Shown in pieces: positions 52,085 through 60,999 of a stretch of DNA of 64,000 nt. The number at the start of each line of letters is the position of its first letter. The first letter of the stretch is position 1. The DNA is from Flavobacteriaceae bacterium (GTDB lineage: Bacteria; Bacteroidota; Bacteroidia; Flavobacteriales; Flavobacteriaceae): positions 1 to 64,000 of the forward strand of contig CANGTQ010000007.1 of NCBI GenBank assembly GCA_947456955.1. Reading direction: 5' to 3'. The notes beneath the pieces are model-generated. The model saw only the letters and a list, made by a program, of their open reading frames with translations. It was not told the origin of the DNA and made no database searches. Position numbers and translations under genes: made by a program.

Positions 52085-53740
52085 CTATTTTACAATTGGT
52101 TTTGGATTGTTTTTATCATAATCCAATGTTTCTTTACTCGGCTCCAACGGAACATTCTTTTTAGCCATTTCAACTTTCTTTTCTGCCTGTATTTTGGCAT
52201 CCATTTCATTTTCTTCTGGAGGAAAAATATCGTCTTTGGATTTTATCCGTTCATCGCCACGCCAGACAAAACCACGTAGTTTCCTAGCGTTTTCGGGCAA
52301 ATCTTTCTCCGGATATACGTCGCCATCAGGATTGTTATATACAGTTATAGTTTCAATTGTGTTTTTGTCTAATATCAAATTAATCTTACTACCCACGCTT
52401 TTGTTGATGCCAATGAGTTCTTGTTTATCGTTTCGCAGGTAATAAATGACTTCAGTATTCTTAATAATATCAACTTCGTTTAGTTTATTGTCTTTGAATT
52501 TTCCATAAAGATTTTGACCTTTAACCTGATTATACCCATTCCCAATTGTATCCTTGGATATAATAAAGGCATTGTTCAGGACTTTAAGCGAATCAAGTTT
52601 TTCAGTATTGTTATTTCCAATAAGATGCATGATATCGCCAGTCATTTGGTTGTCATAATTCCAAAGTATAGGTCTCCCAATAAGTTTTGTTAAAGCAATT
52701 TTTTGATTGGAATGAATAGAATCACATTTCCCGCTCATATCCGTTTTGTAAAATCGGACGTTATTGAAAGCACGAATGATTCGGTCGCCCGTTTTTCCGG
52801 TAATCAACATTTTCTTCCCGTGGATATACATGGAATCGTTTTCGACTAACGATATGGCTACAGCCCTTTTTGTAACCATCATCGAATCTCTCTCCGTTTT
52901 TAGATTGCGATAAATTTCGGCATAGTGCCCTTTGATAATTCCTTTATTGATTGAATCGGTAATTTTTACATTATTAGTTGCTGAAGCATATTCTCGGTTT
53001 CGATCATAATACAAACTATCCCCTTCAATTCGTCGGTCTTTGTATTTGATGTAGGATTTTCGAAGAAAATAGGCAAAGTTCTTTTTGGTATCGTAAAACC
53101 CTTTTTCGGTATAAATAAAATTCTCTTTACTTGTTATGGTTGATGGGCCAAATAAATAGGAGTGCCCCGAGTTGGTATAATAATCCAAATGATTCGACTT
53201 GATGGTATATTTTGGATTGGTTATAGTAACTGTGGTTAGAAATTTAAATTTCTTTTCGTTGGCAAAATACCTTCCGGATTTACTTTTTAAAGTATTCTCT
53301 TTGTTCGTAATTTTCCCATAAGAGTTATAAAAAGCTTCCTGTGTATTCCGGTCAAAGTTTATGGTATCGGTAACCAAAGTCGATTCAGGAGAACGCATTA
53401 TTACATTGCCGGTCGCATAGGCTTTTTTGACTTCACCATTGTATTCGGCATATTTGCTATTTAAGAATAGCGTGTCGCCCTGAATCATTTGAACTTCGCC
53501 AAAAGCTTTGATATAATTTTCTTTTTGAAAAAAATAGGCTTTGTTACAAGTAAAAACTACTCCTTCGTGACTTACACGAACATGACCTGAAAGCAATAAA
53601 GCGTCGGGAATTTCAGTTTGGTTTATATCCGCAAAATCAGAGTAGTCTACATTTATTTTGGAAGATTTCTGCGCATTTCCACTGGTAAGTGTAAAGAGTA
53701 ATAATCCGATGTAAAAAAGTAACTTTTTCAATGAGTCCAT
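52085..53740 (-). CDS. OstA/LptA-like envelope protein
   Basis: 551 residues with signal peptide (M-D-S-L-K-K-L-L-F-Y-I-G-L-L-L-F-T-L-T-S-G-N-A-Q). The middle is a long beta-taco with repeated short strands (V-T-I-T-N-P-K-Y-T-I-K-S-N-H-L-D-Y) as in OstA/LptA-like proteins, which carry or assemble lipopolysaccharide. The C-terminus is charged and disordered (K-K-V-E-M-A-K-K-N-V-P-L-E-P-S-K). A -7 element lies eight bases upstream. Confidence 0.8.
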   Translation of the reverse strand: MDSLKKLLFYIGLLLFTLTSGNAQKSSKINVDYSDFADINQTEIPDALLLSGHVRVSHEGVVFTCNKAYFFQKENYIKAFGEVQMIQGDTLFLNSKYAEYNGEVKKAYATGNVIMRSPESTLVTDTINFDRNTQEAFYNSYGKITNKENTLKSKSGRYFANEKKFKFLTTVTITNPKYTIKSNHLDYYTNSGHSYLFGPSTITSKENFIYTEKGFYDTKKNFAYFLRKSYIKYKDRRIEGDSLYYDRNREYASATNNVKITDSINKGIIKGHYAEIYRNLKTERDSMMVTKRAVAISLVENDSMYIHGKKMLITGKTGDRIIRAFNNVRFYKTDMSGKCDSIHSNQKIALTKLIGRPILWNYDNQMTGDIMHLIGNNNTEKLDSLKVLNNAFIISKDTIGNGYNQVKGQNLYGKFKDNKLNEVDIIKNTEVIYYLRNDKQELIGINKSVGSKINLILDKNTIETITVYNNPDGDVYPEKDLPENARKLRGFVWRGDERIKSKDDIFPPEENEMDAKIQAEKKVEMAKKNVPLEPSKETLDYDKNNPKPIVK

Positions 53741-53748
53741 ATTTGTGC

Positions 53749-53756
53749 CAAATTTA
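53749..53756 (-). promoter_or_regulatory. -7 element of the OstA-like gene
   Basis: The minus strand reads TAAATTTG, ending eight bases before the start codon, implying a nearly leaderless transcript. Confidence 0.3.
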
Positions 53757-53812
53757 TGAAATTCGGAACAATGAAAATGGTTATTAAGAATTATTTATGT
53801 TACATATATTTC

Positions 53813-53820
53813 TATATTTG
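53813..53820 (+). promoter_or_regulatory. -7 element of the GH13 gene
   Basis: TATATTTG, 42 bases before the ATG. No clear -33 element. Confidence 0.4.
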
Positions 53821-53862
53821 TGACTATGACTTAATGAACCTTTTTTAAGCCTGAAGTATAGT

Positions 53863-55734
53863 ATGAAAACAAGTTTAACATTTGCGATAGTAATGAGTTG
53901 TGTTATTGCAAACACAACCCTTGCTCAAAAAAAGGCCACTATGAGTGCCAAACCCAAAGTTATAACATCACCTAAAAAAGATGTAGTCTATCAGGTTTTT
54001 ACCCGTTTATTCGGAAACAAGAATACCACCAACAAACCTTGGGGAACGATTGAAGAAAATGGCGTTGGGAGGTTTAACGATTTTACCGATAAAGCCTTGC
54101 AGGAAATTAAAAAATTGGGTGTAACTTATATTTGGTACACTGGAGTTCCACATCATGATGTGATTAGAGATTATACTAAATACGGCATTTCTAATGATGA
54201 TCCCGATGTGGTAAAAGGACGAGCAGGTTCACCTTATGCTGTGAAAGATTATTACAATGTAAATCCGGATTTAGCTGTTGATCCAGCAAAACGATTGGAA
54301 GAATTCGAAGCATTAATTGCACGAACTCACAAGAATGGACTTAAAGTAATTATCGATATAGTGCCGAATCACATCGCCAGAAATTATCATAGTTTAAGTA
54401 ACCCTAAAGGAGTTCGCGATTTTGGTGCCGATGATGATACTTCGGTAGAATATGCCCGAGACAATAACTTTTATTATATTCCCGGCAAAGCATTTGAAGT
54501 GCCAACATCGCCAACTTACCAACCTTTAAATGGTGAAAAAAATCCTATGATTGATGGTAAGTTTGCCGAATTTCCAGCAAAATGGACAGGCAATGGTTCG
54601 CGCGAAGCAAAGCCGGATATTAATGATTGGTATGAAACCGTAAAAGTGAATTATGGAATCAAACCGGATGGTTCAAAAGATTTTCCGGAGCTTCCAGAAG
54701 GCTTCGACAAAAAAGACTGCAAAGCACATTTTGAGTTTTGGAAAGATAAAGATGTGCCAAGTTCCTGGAAAAAATTCCGTGACATTGCTTTGTATTGGAC
54801 AGCAAAAGGTGTCGACGGTTTTCGCTTTGACATGGCCGAAATGGTACCTTATGAGTTTTGGAGTTATATGAATTCCACTATCAAGATGAAGAATCCAAAA
54901 GCGTTTTTATTGGCCGAAGTATACAATCCTAAAGAATACAGAAACTATATTAATCTAGGAAAAATGGATTATCTCTATGATAAAGTAGAGACATACGATC
55001 ATTTGAAAGCAGTAATTCAAGGCAAAACTTTACCGGATGGCTTATCGGATATACAGAACGGATTGGCCGATATTGAACACCACATGCTCCACTTTTTAGA
55101 TAACCATGATGAACAACGATTGGCGAGTCCAGAATTTGCTGGAACTCCCGAAAAAGGCAAGCCTATGATGGTTGTTTCAGCAACAATAAGTTCTTCTCCA
55201 ACCATGATTTATTTCGGACAGGAATTAGGCGAAGATGGAAAAGAAAATGCTGGTTTTGGAACCCATTCTCGTACCTCTATTTTTGATTATATTGGAGTTC
55301 CGCATCACCAACGCTGGATGAATGGCGGTAAATTTGATGGTGGACAATTATCGAAAAGCCAAAAGGACTTAAGAGATTTTTACAAACGTTTGCTAAACTT
55401 TACATTAAATAGCGACGCTTTGATGGGCAAATTCAAGGAAATACAAACGATTAATAGAAACGAAACCAAAGCCTACGACCCAGGAATGTATTCGTATGTT
55501 CGTTGGACAGCTAAGGAAAAACTAATAGTAGTAGTCAATTTTTCATGGGTAACAACCAGCCATTTTGAGTTGAAAGTACCTGAAGATGTGATAAAATCAT
55601 GGAATATGAACGACGGATTGTATGATGTGAAAGACCAACTCTATGGAAGCACAGCGCAGTTAAAAGTAACTAACGGAAAAGGGACAATACAGTTGAATGT
55701 AAAGCCAAGCGAGAGTTTTATATTTAAGTTGTAA
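53863..55734 (+). CDS. Glycoside hydrolase family 13 (alpha-amylase type)
   Basis: 623 residues with signal peptide (M-K-T-S-L-T-F-A-I-V-M-S-C-V-I-A-N-T-T-L-A-Q). It hydrolyses alpha-glucans outside the cytoplasm. The four conserved GH13 regions are in order: I-D-I-V-P-N-H-I, G-F-R-F-D-M-A-E (nucleophile Asp), F-L-L-A-E-V-Y (acid/base Glu) and F-L-D-N-H-D-E-Q. The length matches the catalytic barrel plus C-terminal beta domain. No susC/susD genes are near, so it is not in a classical polysaccharide utilisation locus here. Ends at a strong terminator. Confidence 0.92.
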   Translation: MKTSLTFAIVMSCVIANTTLAQKKATMSAKPKVITSPKKDVVYQVFTRLFGNKNTTNKPWGTIEENGVGRFNDFTDKALQEIKKLGVTYIWYTGVPHHDVIRDYTKYGISNDDPDVVKGRAGSPYAVKDYYNVNPDLAVDPAKRLEEFEALIARTHKNGLKVIIDIVPNHIARNYHSLSNPKGVRDFGADDDTSVEYARDNNFYYIPGKAFEVPTSPTYQPLNGEKNPMIDGKFAEFPAKWTGNGSREAKPDINDWYETVKVNYGIKPDGSKDFPELPEGFDKKDCKAHFEFWKDKDVPSSWKKFRDIALYWTAKGVDGFRFDMAEMVPYEFWSYMNSTIKMKNPKAFLLAEVYNPKEYRNYINLGKMDYLYDKVETYDHLKAVIQGKTLPDGLSDIQNGLADIEHHMLHFLDNHDEQRLASPEFAGTPEKGKPMMVVSATISSSPTMIYFGQELGEDGKENAGFGTHSRTSIFDYIGVPHHQRWMNGGKFDGGQLSKSQKDLRDFYKRLLNFTLNSDALMGKFKEIQTINRNETKAYDPGMYSYVRWTAKEKLIVVVNFSWVTTSHFELKVPEDVIKSWNMNDGLYDVKDQLYGSTAQLKVTNGKGTIQLNVKPSESFIFKL

Positions 55735-55748
55735 TCTTAATTTATATC

Positions 55749-55788
55749 AAAAAGAAACCCTTTCAAGTTGATGAAAGGGTTTCTTTTT
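55749..55788. terminator. Bidirectional terminator between GH13 gene and purA
   Basis: 17-bp arms (AAAGAAACCCTTTCA core at 55751-55765, complement at 55772-55786) with a 6-base loop, T tract to 55790. It abuts the purA stop. Confidence 0.88.
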
Positions 55789-57060
55789 TTACCTCGTTAT
55801 CGTCTGTTTCCTATCTGGACCAACAGACACGATTTTTATTGGGACTTCAACTTCTTTTTCTATAAATTCGATGTATTCTTTTAACTCTTTTGGTAAACTA
55901 TCAAAAGTAGTCAAACCAGTCAAATCTTGTTTCCAACCTTTAAATTCGGTGTAAATAGGCGTTACATTTTCTTCTTCAATATTATACGGTAAATGTTGTA
56001 TCACTTCGCCTTTGTAGTTATATGCCGTACAAACTTTTAAAGTATCAAATCCTGAAAGTACATCGCCTTTCATCATCATTAATTGGGTTACTCCATTTAT
56101 TTGTATGGCATATTTAAGTGCGACTAAATCCAACCAACCACAACGTCTTTTTCTTCCGGTAACTGAGCCAAATTCGTTACCTACACTTGCCATTACATCG
56201 CCGGAGTTTCCAAAATCTTCAGTAGGAAATGGTCCAGAACCAACACGCGTTGTATACGCTTTAAAAATTCCATACACTTCTTTAATTTTATTCGGAGCAA
56301 TTCCCAAACCAGTGCAAGCACCTGCGGCTGTTGTATTTGATGAGGTTACAAAAGGATAGGTTCCAAAGTCAACATCTAGTAACGAACCTTGTGCGCCTTC
56401 GCATAGGATAGATTTTCCTGTTTTTTGGGCTTGTGCTAAGTATTCTTCACTGTCAATAAAATCTAATTTTTTTAAATCTTCAATAGCTTCAAAAAATTCT
56501 TTTTCCAGTTCGGATAAGTTGTATTGAAGTTCCACGCCATAAAAAGCAATCATCGATTCGTGTTTGTCTGCTAAAGCTCTGTAGCGTTCTTTGAAATCTT
56601 CTAGTTCAATATCGCCCACACGAATTCCGTTTCTACCGGTTTTGTCCATGTAAGTTGGTCCGATACCTTTTAGCGTCGAACCAATCTTACCTTTGCCTTT
56701 AGCAATTTCAGAAGCTGCGTCAAGCAAACGATGTGTTGGAAGAATCAAATGCGCTTTACGCGAAATAAATAATTTGGATTTCAAATCGAGATTGAACTTC
56801 GCCAAACCATCAATTTCACTTTTGAAAACTACCGGGTCAATCACTACACCGTTTCCGATAAGGTTGATGTTGTTACTATGAAAAATCCCCGAAGGAATCG
56901 TTCTTAAAACATGTTTGATTCCGTCAAATTCTAAAGTATGTCCGGCGTTTGGTCCGCCCTGAAAACGGGCAATAATGTCATATTTTGAAGTTAGAACGTC
57001 AACAATTTTTCCTTTGCCTTCGTCTCCCCATTGTAATCCGAGTAGTAAATCTACGGTCAT
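55789..57060 (-). CDS. purA: Adenylosuccinate synthetase
   Basis: 423 residues, GTP-dependent. Forms adenylosuccinate from IMP and aspartate. N-terminal L-G-L-Q-W-G-D-E-G-K-G-K-I-V-D, N-A-G-H-T, K-G-I-G-P-T-Y, E-G-A-Q-G-S-L-L-D-V-D-F-G-T-Y-P and the C-terminal S-V-G-P-D-R-K-Q-T-I match the family. It follows the small two-helix membrane gene by 20 bases. Confidence 0.97.
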   Translation of the reverse strand: MTVDLLLGLQWGDEGKGKIVDVLTSKYDIIARFQGGPNAGHTLEFDGIKHVLRTIPSGIFHSNNINLIGNGVVIDPVVFKSEIDGLAKFNLDLKSKLFISRKAHLILPTHRLLDAASEIAKGKGKIGSTLKGIGPTYMDKTGRNGIRVGDIELEDFKERYRALADKHESMIAFYGVELQYNLSELEKEFFEAIEDLKKLDFIDSEEYLAQAQKTGKSILCEGAQGSLLDVDFGTYPFVTSSNTTAAGACTGLGIAPNKIKEVYGIFKAYTTRVGSGPFPTEDFGNSGDVMASVGNEFGSVTGRKRRCGWLDLVALKYAIQINGVTQLMMMKGDVLSGFDTLKVCTAYNYKGEVIQHLPYNIEEENVTPIYTEFKGWKQDLTGLTTFDSLPKELKEYIEFIEKEVEVPIKIVSVGPDRKQTITR

Positions 57061-57080
57061 TTGTTTGTTGTTTGTTGTAG

Positions 57081-57314
57081 TTAGTTGTTATTATTTTTGG
57101 ATTTTCGTTCCTTTTTCTGAGGTAAATCAACTTTTGCAAAATAATTGATGCCGCCTAAAATCGTTGCTACTATTGCTCCAATCACAAGGGTTTTAAAAAT
57201 GAACAAAAAATTAAATTCTGAATAATCAATCATCAATTGTGAGGTTGATTTATAAACGATGAAAAAAACGAATACAAATGCAAATGTTTTTTTGAAATAG
57301 TCTTTAGGCTGCAT
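57081..57314 (-). CDS. Hypothetical small membrane protein
   Basis: 77 residues from the ATG at 57314, two hydrophobic segments (about 9-27 and 38-60). An in-frame upstream start (57377) lies within the fur gene and is less likely. It sits seven bases after the fur stop, so it is probably cotranscribed with fur. No family recognised. Confidence 0.55.
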   Translation of the reverse strand: MQPKDYFKKTFAFVFVFFIVYKSTSQLMIDYSEFNFLFIFKTLVIGAIVATILGGINYFAKVDLPQKKERKSKNNNN

Positions 57315-57321
57315 GGTATTA

Positions 57322-57774
57322 TTATTCTTTTTTACTAGCGTAGAAATAAAGCGAATGATTGTGAATTTCAATCCCAAAAATTTCTTCTATAGTTTGTTTT
57401 ATGGTTTGAATTCTTGGATCACAAAACTCAATTACCTCTCCGGTATCTGTCATGATGATGTGGTCGTGTTGTTTATCGAAATAGGACTTTTCATAATGTG
57501 CCTGATTTTGTCCAAACTGATGTTTTCGAACCAAACCACAATCTAATAAAAGTTCAATAGTGTTATATAGGGTGGCACGCGACACACGATAGTTTTTGTT
57601 TTTCATTTTGATATACAAATTCTCGATATCAAAATGCTCTTCGCTATCATAAATTTCCTGAAGAATGGAATAACGTTCAGGTGTTTTGCGGTGTCCTTTG
57701 TTTTCAAGATACATCGTAAAAACGTTTTTTACTATTTCTTGATTTTTGGTATTATCGGATGCAATTAGTGTCAT
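57322..57774 (-). CDS. Fur family transcriptional repressor
   Basis: 150 residues: N-terminal winged helix ([16 protein letters not shown], then [17 protein letters not shown]) and C-terminal dimer domain with the [23 protein letters not shown] metal region. It lacks the paired C-x-x-C zinc motif found in many Fur proteins. The metal it senses (iron, zinc or peroxide-type response) cannot be told. A -7 element sits only four bases before the start, so a leaderless message is possible. Confidence 0.9.
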   Translation of the reverse strand: MTLIASDNTKNQEIVKNVFTMYLENKGHRKTPERYSILQEIYDSEEHFDIENLYIKMKNKNYRVSRATLYNTIELLLDCGLVRKHQFGQNQAHYEKSYFDKQHDHIIMTDTGEVIEFCDPRIQTIKQTIEEIFGIEIHNHSLYFYASKKE

Positions 57775-57778
57775 GGGA

Positions 57779-57786
57779 CAAAGATA
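57779..57786 (-). promoter_or_regulatory. -7 element of fur
   Basis: The minus strand reads TATCTTTG, four bases before the ATG, so transcription should start at or near the start codon. Confidence 0.5.
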
Positions 57787-57793
57787 GTTTTTA

Positions 57794-57833
57794 GTTTAAA
57801 AGTTTAAAAGTTTATAGGTTTAAAGTTTTAAAC
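57794..57833. repeat. Intergenic TTTAAAAG word repeat
   Basis: GTTTAAAA is repeated at the left and ends in TTTTAAAC, giving complementary ends. It lies between the rel/spoT stop and the fur promoter. Confidence 0.5.
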
Positions 57834-57855
57834 GAATTGTTGATAATCATAAATT

Positions 57856-60090
57856 CTAATTTGTATAAACTCTCGTGACCTTATCTATTCCATCAATTTT
57901 TTTGATGTTTTCGATGAGTTTTTTCAGAATCGCATTATTCTGTACAATTACTGCAACCTGTCCGTAAAATATTCCGGCTTCACCACTTAGAGAAATGCTT
58001 TGAATATTCACATGCATATTGTTTGAAATTACTTTGGTCAATTCATTGGTTAATCCTAAACTATCCATACCTGTAATTTTTAAAATAGCTTTAAACTCTT
58101 GTTGCGATGAATCAATCCATTTGGCCGGCATGATTCGGTAGGCATAATTTGATTGTAGAGCAATGGCGTTTGGGCAATCTTTTTTGTGCACTTTGATACC
58201 TTCATTGATGGTAATAAAACCAAATACTACATCGCCTGGAATAGGATTACAGCACGACGACAATTTGTAATCTAACTTATCTTGATCTGCACCAAAAACC
58301 AGCATATCGTAATTGCTATTGAGTATGGGCTTGTTTATGTCTTCTGGATTTGAGCTTGGTGAACGCTTAATTTTGCTTTTGAAGAAATTCATCAAGGTGT
58401 TGCTTTTTTGAGCAGCAAAATCTTTAAGTTGTTGGTTTTCTATTGAGCCAATTCCAGCGCGATAAAATAAATCCAAACTTGTTTTTAGTTTGAAGAAATT
58501 TACCATTTCATTGACCACATTTTCGTTGATAGTGATTTTTAAATGCTTTAATTTTCGGGTCAATAATTCTTTTCCGTCCTCTGCAATTTTTTTGGTGTTC
58601 TCGTTAAGAACGTTTCTGATTTTATTTTTGGCTCTTGAAGTAGTTACATAATCAAGCCAGTTGGCTGTTGGTTTTTGATGTACAGAAGTAATGACTTCTA
58701 TTTGGTCACCACTTTTTAATTCGTGATTTAGCGGAACTAATTTACCGTTGACACGTGTTCCGCGTGTTTTGATTCCAATCTCGGAATGTATACTAAAAGC
58801 AAAGTCGAGCGAAGTGGCACCTTTAGGTAATGATTTGATTTCGCCTTTTGGCGTAAAGACAAAAATTTCCTTAGCATACAGATTCATTTTAAAATCTTCA
58901 ACAAAATCAACGGCATTAGTTTCAGAGCTTTCTAAAGCTTCTTTCAACAAGTTAAGCCAAGTATCCAAACCGCTTTCTTCCGTTGCGCCTTGTTTGTATT
59001 TGTAGTGGGCAGCATATCCTTTTTCGGCAATTTCATCCATGCGTTCACTTCGCACTTGAATTTCTACCCAACGACCTTTTGGCCCCATAACGGTGATATG
59101 CAATGCTTCATAACCAGTTGATTTTGGAGATGAAATCCAGTCGCGCAAACGACTCGGACTTGGGCGATAATGATCAGTAACAATTGAATAGATTTTCCAA
59201 GCCAGGAATTTCTCATCGTGAAGATTGGATTTATAAATAATCCTCAGAGCAAATTTGTCATATACCTCATCAAAAGTTACATTTTGCGCGGCCATTTTTC
59301 TACGAATAGAGTAGATAGATTTTGGTCTTCCTTTCATGGTATATTCAACACCTTCTTCGTCTAATGATTTTTTTAAAACACCTGAAATTGTTTTTATATA
59401 TTCGTCTTGTTCTTCTTTCGTTTCCTTGATTTTACTAACAATATCTTTGTAAATCTCAGGTTCAGTATATTTCAAACCTAAGTCTTCAAGTTTGGTTTTG
59501 ATGTTGTATAAACCCAAACGATGGGCTAGAGGCGCGTATATATACAAGGTTTCGGAAGCTATCTTTACTTGTTTATAATCGGGCATGGAATCCATAGTCT
59601 GCATATTGTGCAAACGGTCGGCAATTTTTATTAGAATAACACGTACATCATCGTTCAAAGTCAATAGCATTTTACGGAAATTTTCCGCCTGCATTGAGAT
59701 GTTCATGTCTTTTTTTACTTTTGAAATTTTGGTTAATCCTTCAACCAAATGAGAAACTTTTGGATTGAATTTCTTTTCGATGTCTTCAATTGTGACGTAG
59801 GTATCTTCAACCACATCGTGCATTAAGGCAGCAGCAATACTGGTTGCGCCAAGACCAATTTCTGAAGCTACAATTTTGGCTACACCGATAGGATGAAAAA
59901 TATAAGCTTCCCCCGATTTGCGGCGTTGGTCTTTATGAGCTTCAACGGCAACATCAAAGGCCTTTCGAATGAGTTTTTTATCAGAATCGGTTAACGTTTG
60001 ATAACTTATGCGAAGTAATTCTTTGTATTCTCGGGCAATCGCTTTTTTTTCTTCTTCTAAATCTATTTCAATCATAGCATGTTCAATCAA
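57856..60090 (-). CDS. Bifunctional (p)ppGpp synthetase/hydrolase (RelA/SpoT family)
   Basis: 744 residues (739 if the ATG at 60075 is used). The N-terminal HD hydrolase (about 45-200) includes A-L-M-H-D-V-V-E-D-T and L-I-K-I-A-D-R-L-H-N. The synthetase (about 240-350) includes Y-E-A-L-H-I-T-V and Y-A-A-H-Y-K-Y-K. A TGS domain follows (V-F-T-P-K-G-E-I-K-S-L-P-K-G-A-T), then a helical region with C-C-N-P-I-P-G-D, and a C-terminal ACT domain. It makes and degrades the starvation alarmone. Both active sites look intact. Confidence 0.94.
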   Translation of the reverse strand: MIEHAMIEIDLEEEKKAIAREYKELLRISYQTLTDSDKKLIRKAFDVAVEAHKDQRRKSGEAYIFHPIGVAKIVASEIGLGATSIAAALMHDVVEDTYVTIEDIEKKFNPKVSHLVEGLTKISKVKKDMNISMQAENFRKMLLTLNDDVRVILIKIADRLHNMQTMDSMPDYKQVKIASETLYIYAPLAHRLGLYNIKTKLEDLGLKYTEPEIYKDIVSKIKETKEEQDEYIKTISGVLKKSLDEEGVEYTMKGRPKSIYSIRRKMAAQNVTFDEVYDKFALRIIYKSNLHDEKFLAWKIYSIVTDHYRPSPSRLRDWISSPKSTGYEALHITVMGPKGRWVEIQVRSERMDEIAEKGYAAHYKYKQGATEESGLDTWLNLLKEALESSETNAVDFVEDFKMNLYAKEIFVFTPKGEIKSLPKGATSLDFAFSIHSEIGIKTRGTRVNGKLVPLNHELKSGDQIEVITSVHQKPTANWLDYVTTSRAKNKIRNVLNENTKKIAEDGKELLTRKLKHLKITINENVVNEMVNFFKLKTSLDLFYRAGIGSIENQQLKDFAAQKSNTLMNFFKSKIKRSPSSNPEDINKPILNSNYDMLVFGADQDKLDYKLSSCCNPIPGDVVFGFITINEGIKVHKKDCPNAIALQSNYAYRIMPAKWIDSSQQEFKAILKITGMDSLGLTNELTKVISNNMHVNIQSISLSGEAGIFYGQVAVIVQNNAILKKLIENIKKIDGIDKVTRVYTN

Positions 60091-60162
60091 TCAGCTAAAA
60101 ATATGAATTACAAATGAACTGTGCAAATGGAAAATTTAAAAATAAGGGATAAGTAAAAAGCG

Positions 60163-60181
60163 TCGTAAATCCTAAATCCTA
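60163..60181. repeat. Short word repeat shared with the flippase upstream region
   Basis: TCGTAAATCCTAAATCCTA, just after the SpoU methyltransferase stop. Its reverse complement matches 18 of 19 bases of 26533-26551. Confidence 0.55.
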
Positions 60182-60183
60182 TA

Positions 60184-60963
60184 TTAAAACCCACGTTGTC
60201 GCTTGGCTTCAAAAATCAATATGGCAGCAGCAACCGAAACATTCATACTGTCAATTTCGCCCTGCATCGGAATTATGATATTCTGAGTAGCTTTTTTGCG
60301 CCAAAGTTCTGATAATCCCGTAGCTTCTGTACCTACAACCAAAGCGGTTGGCAAAGTGTAATTTTGAGTGTGATAGGAAGTGGAATTCTGCAAAGAGGCA
60401 CTGTAGAAATTGATGTTTTTTTGGATTAAATAGTCAATTACTTCCTCAGTGCTTCCTATTGCGATTTGGTTCGTAAATAAGCAGCCAACACTCGAACGAA
60501 CAATATTCGGATTGTATAAATCAGTTTTTGGATTGGCGATAATTACGGCATCTATTTTAGCCGCATCACAAGTTCGCAAAACCGCACCAATATTTCCTGG
60601 TTTTTCAATGGCTTCCATCACTAAAATCAAAGGATTTTCAGAAAGTTTTAAATCAGCTAATTGTAGCGATTTGGTTTTGGCAACAGCTAAAATTCCTTCA
60701 GTCGTATCTCGATAGGCAAGCTTTTGATAGACTTCTTTTGAAATCTCTATTGGGTTATCTGTTAATTTGGTTATTTGGTTATTTGAAACCAATTCGGGAA
60801 GAAATAAAATGGTTTCAATTTCGTAATTTCCTTTAATGGCTAACTCAATTTCGCGCATACCTTCAATCAAAAAAGTACCTGATTGTTTTCGGGCTTTAGC
60901 TTTTTCCTGAAGCTGAATCATAGATTTTATAAATGAATTTTGAGCGGAAGTAATTTGTTTCAT
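60184..60963 (-). CDS. SpoU (TrmH) family RNA methyltransferase
   Basis: 259 residues, N-terminal RNA-binding part then SPOUT knot. The three motifs are visible: N-I-G-A-V-L-R-T-C-D-A, V-V-G-T-E-A-T-G-L-S and I-P-M-Q-G-E-I-D-S-M-N-V-S-V-A-A-A-I-L. It methylates a ribose 2'-OH of tRNA or rRNA; the exact target is not shown. The gap to the rel/spoT start is 93 bases. Confidence 0.9.
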   Translation of the reverse strand: MKQITSAQNSFIKSMIQLQEKAKARKQSGTFLIEGMREIELAIKGNYEIETILFLPELVSNNQITKLTDNPIEISKEVYQKLAYRDTTEGILAVAKTKSLQLADLKLSENPLILVMEAIEKPGNIGAVLRTCDAAKIDAVIIANPKTDLYNPNIVRSSVGCLFTNQIAIGSTEEVIDYLIQKNINFYSASLQNSTSYHTQNYTLPTALVVGTEATGLSELWRKKATQNIIIPMQGEIDSMNVSVAAAILIFEAKRQRGF

Positions 60964-60999
60964 GCTTTACTTAAATTGTGCCTAAGTTACTTTGTTTTT

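Noticed and set aside
53863..55734. Polysaccharide utilisation locus
   Set aside because: A lone GH13 gene with no SusC/SusD-type genes or sensor is not enough.
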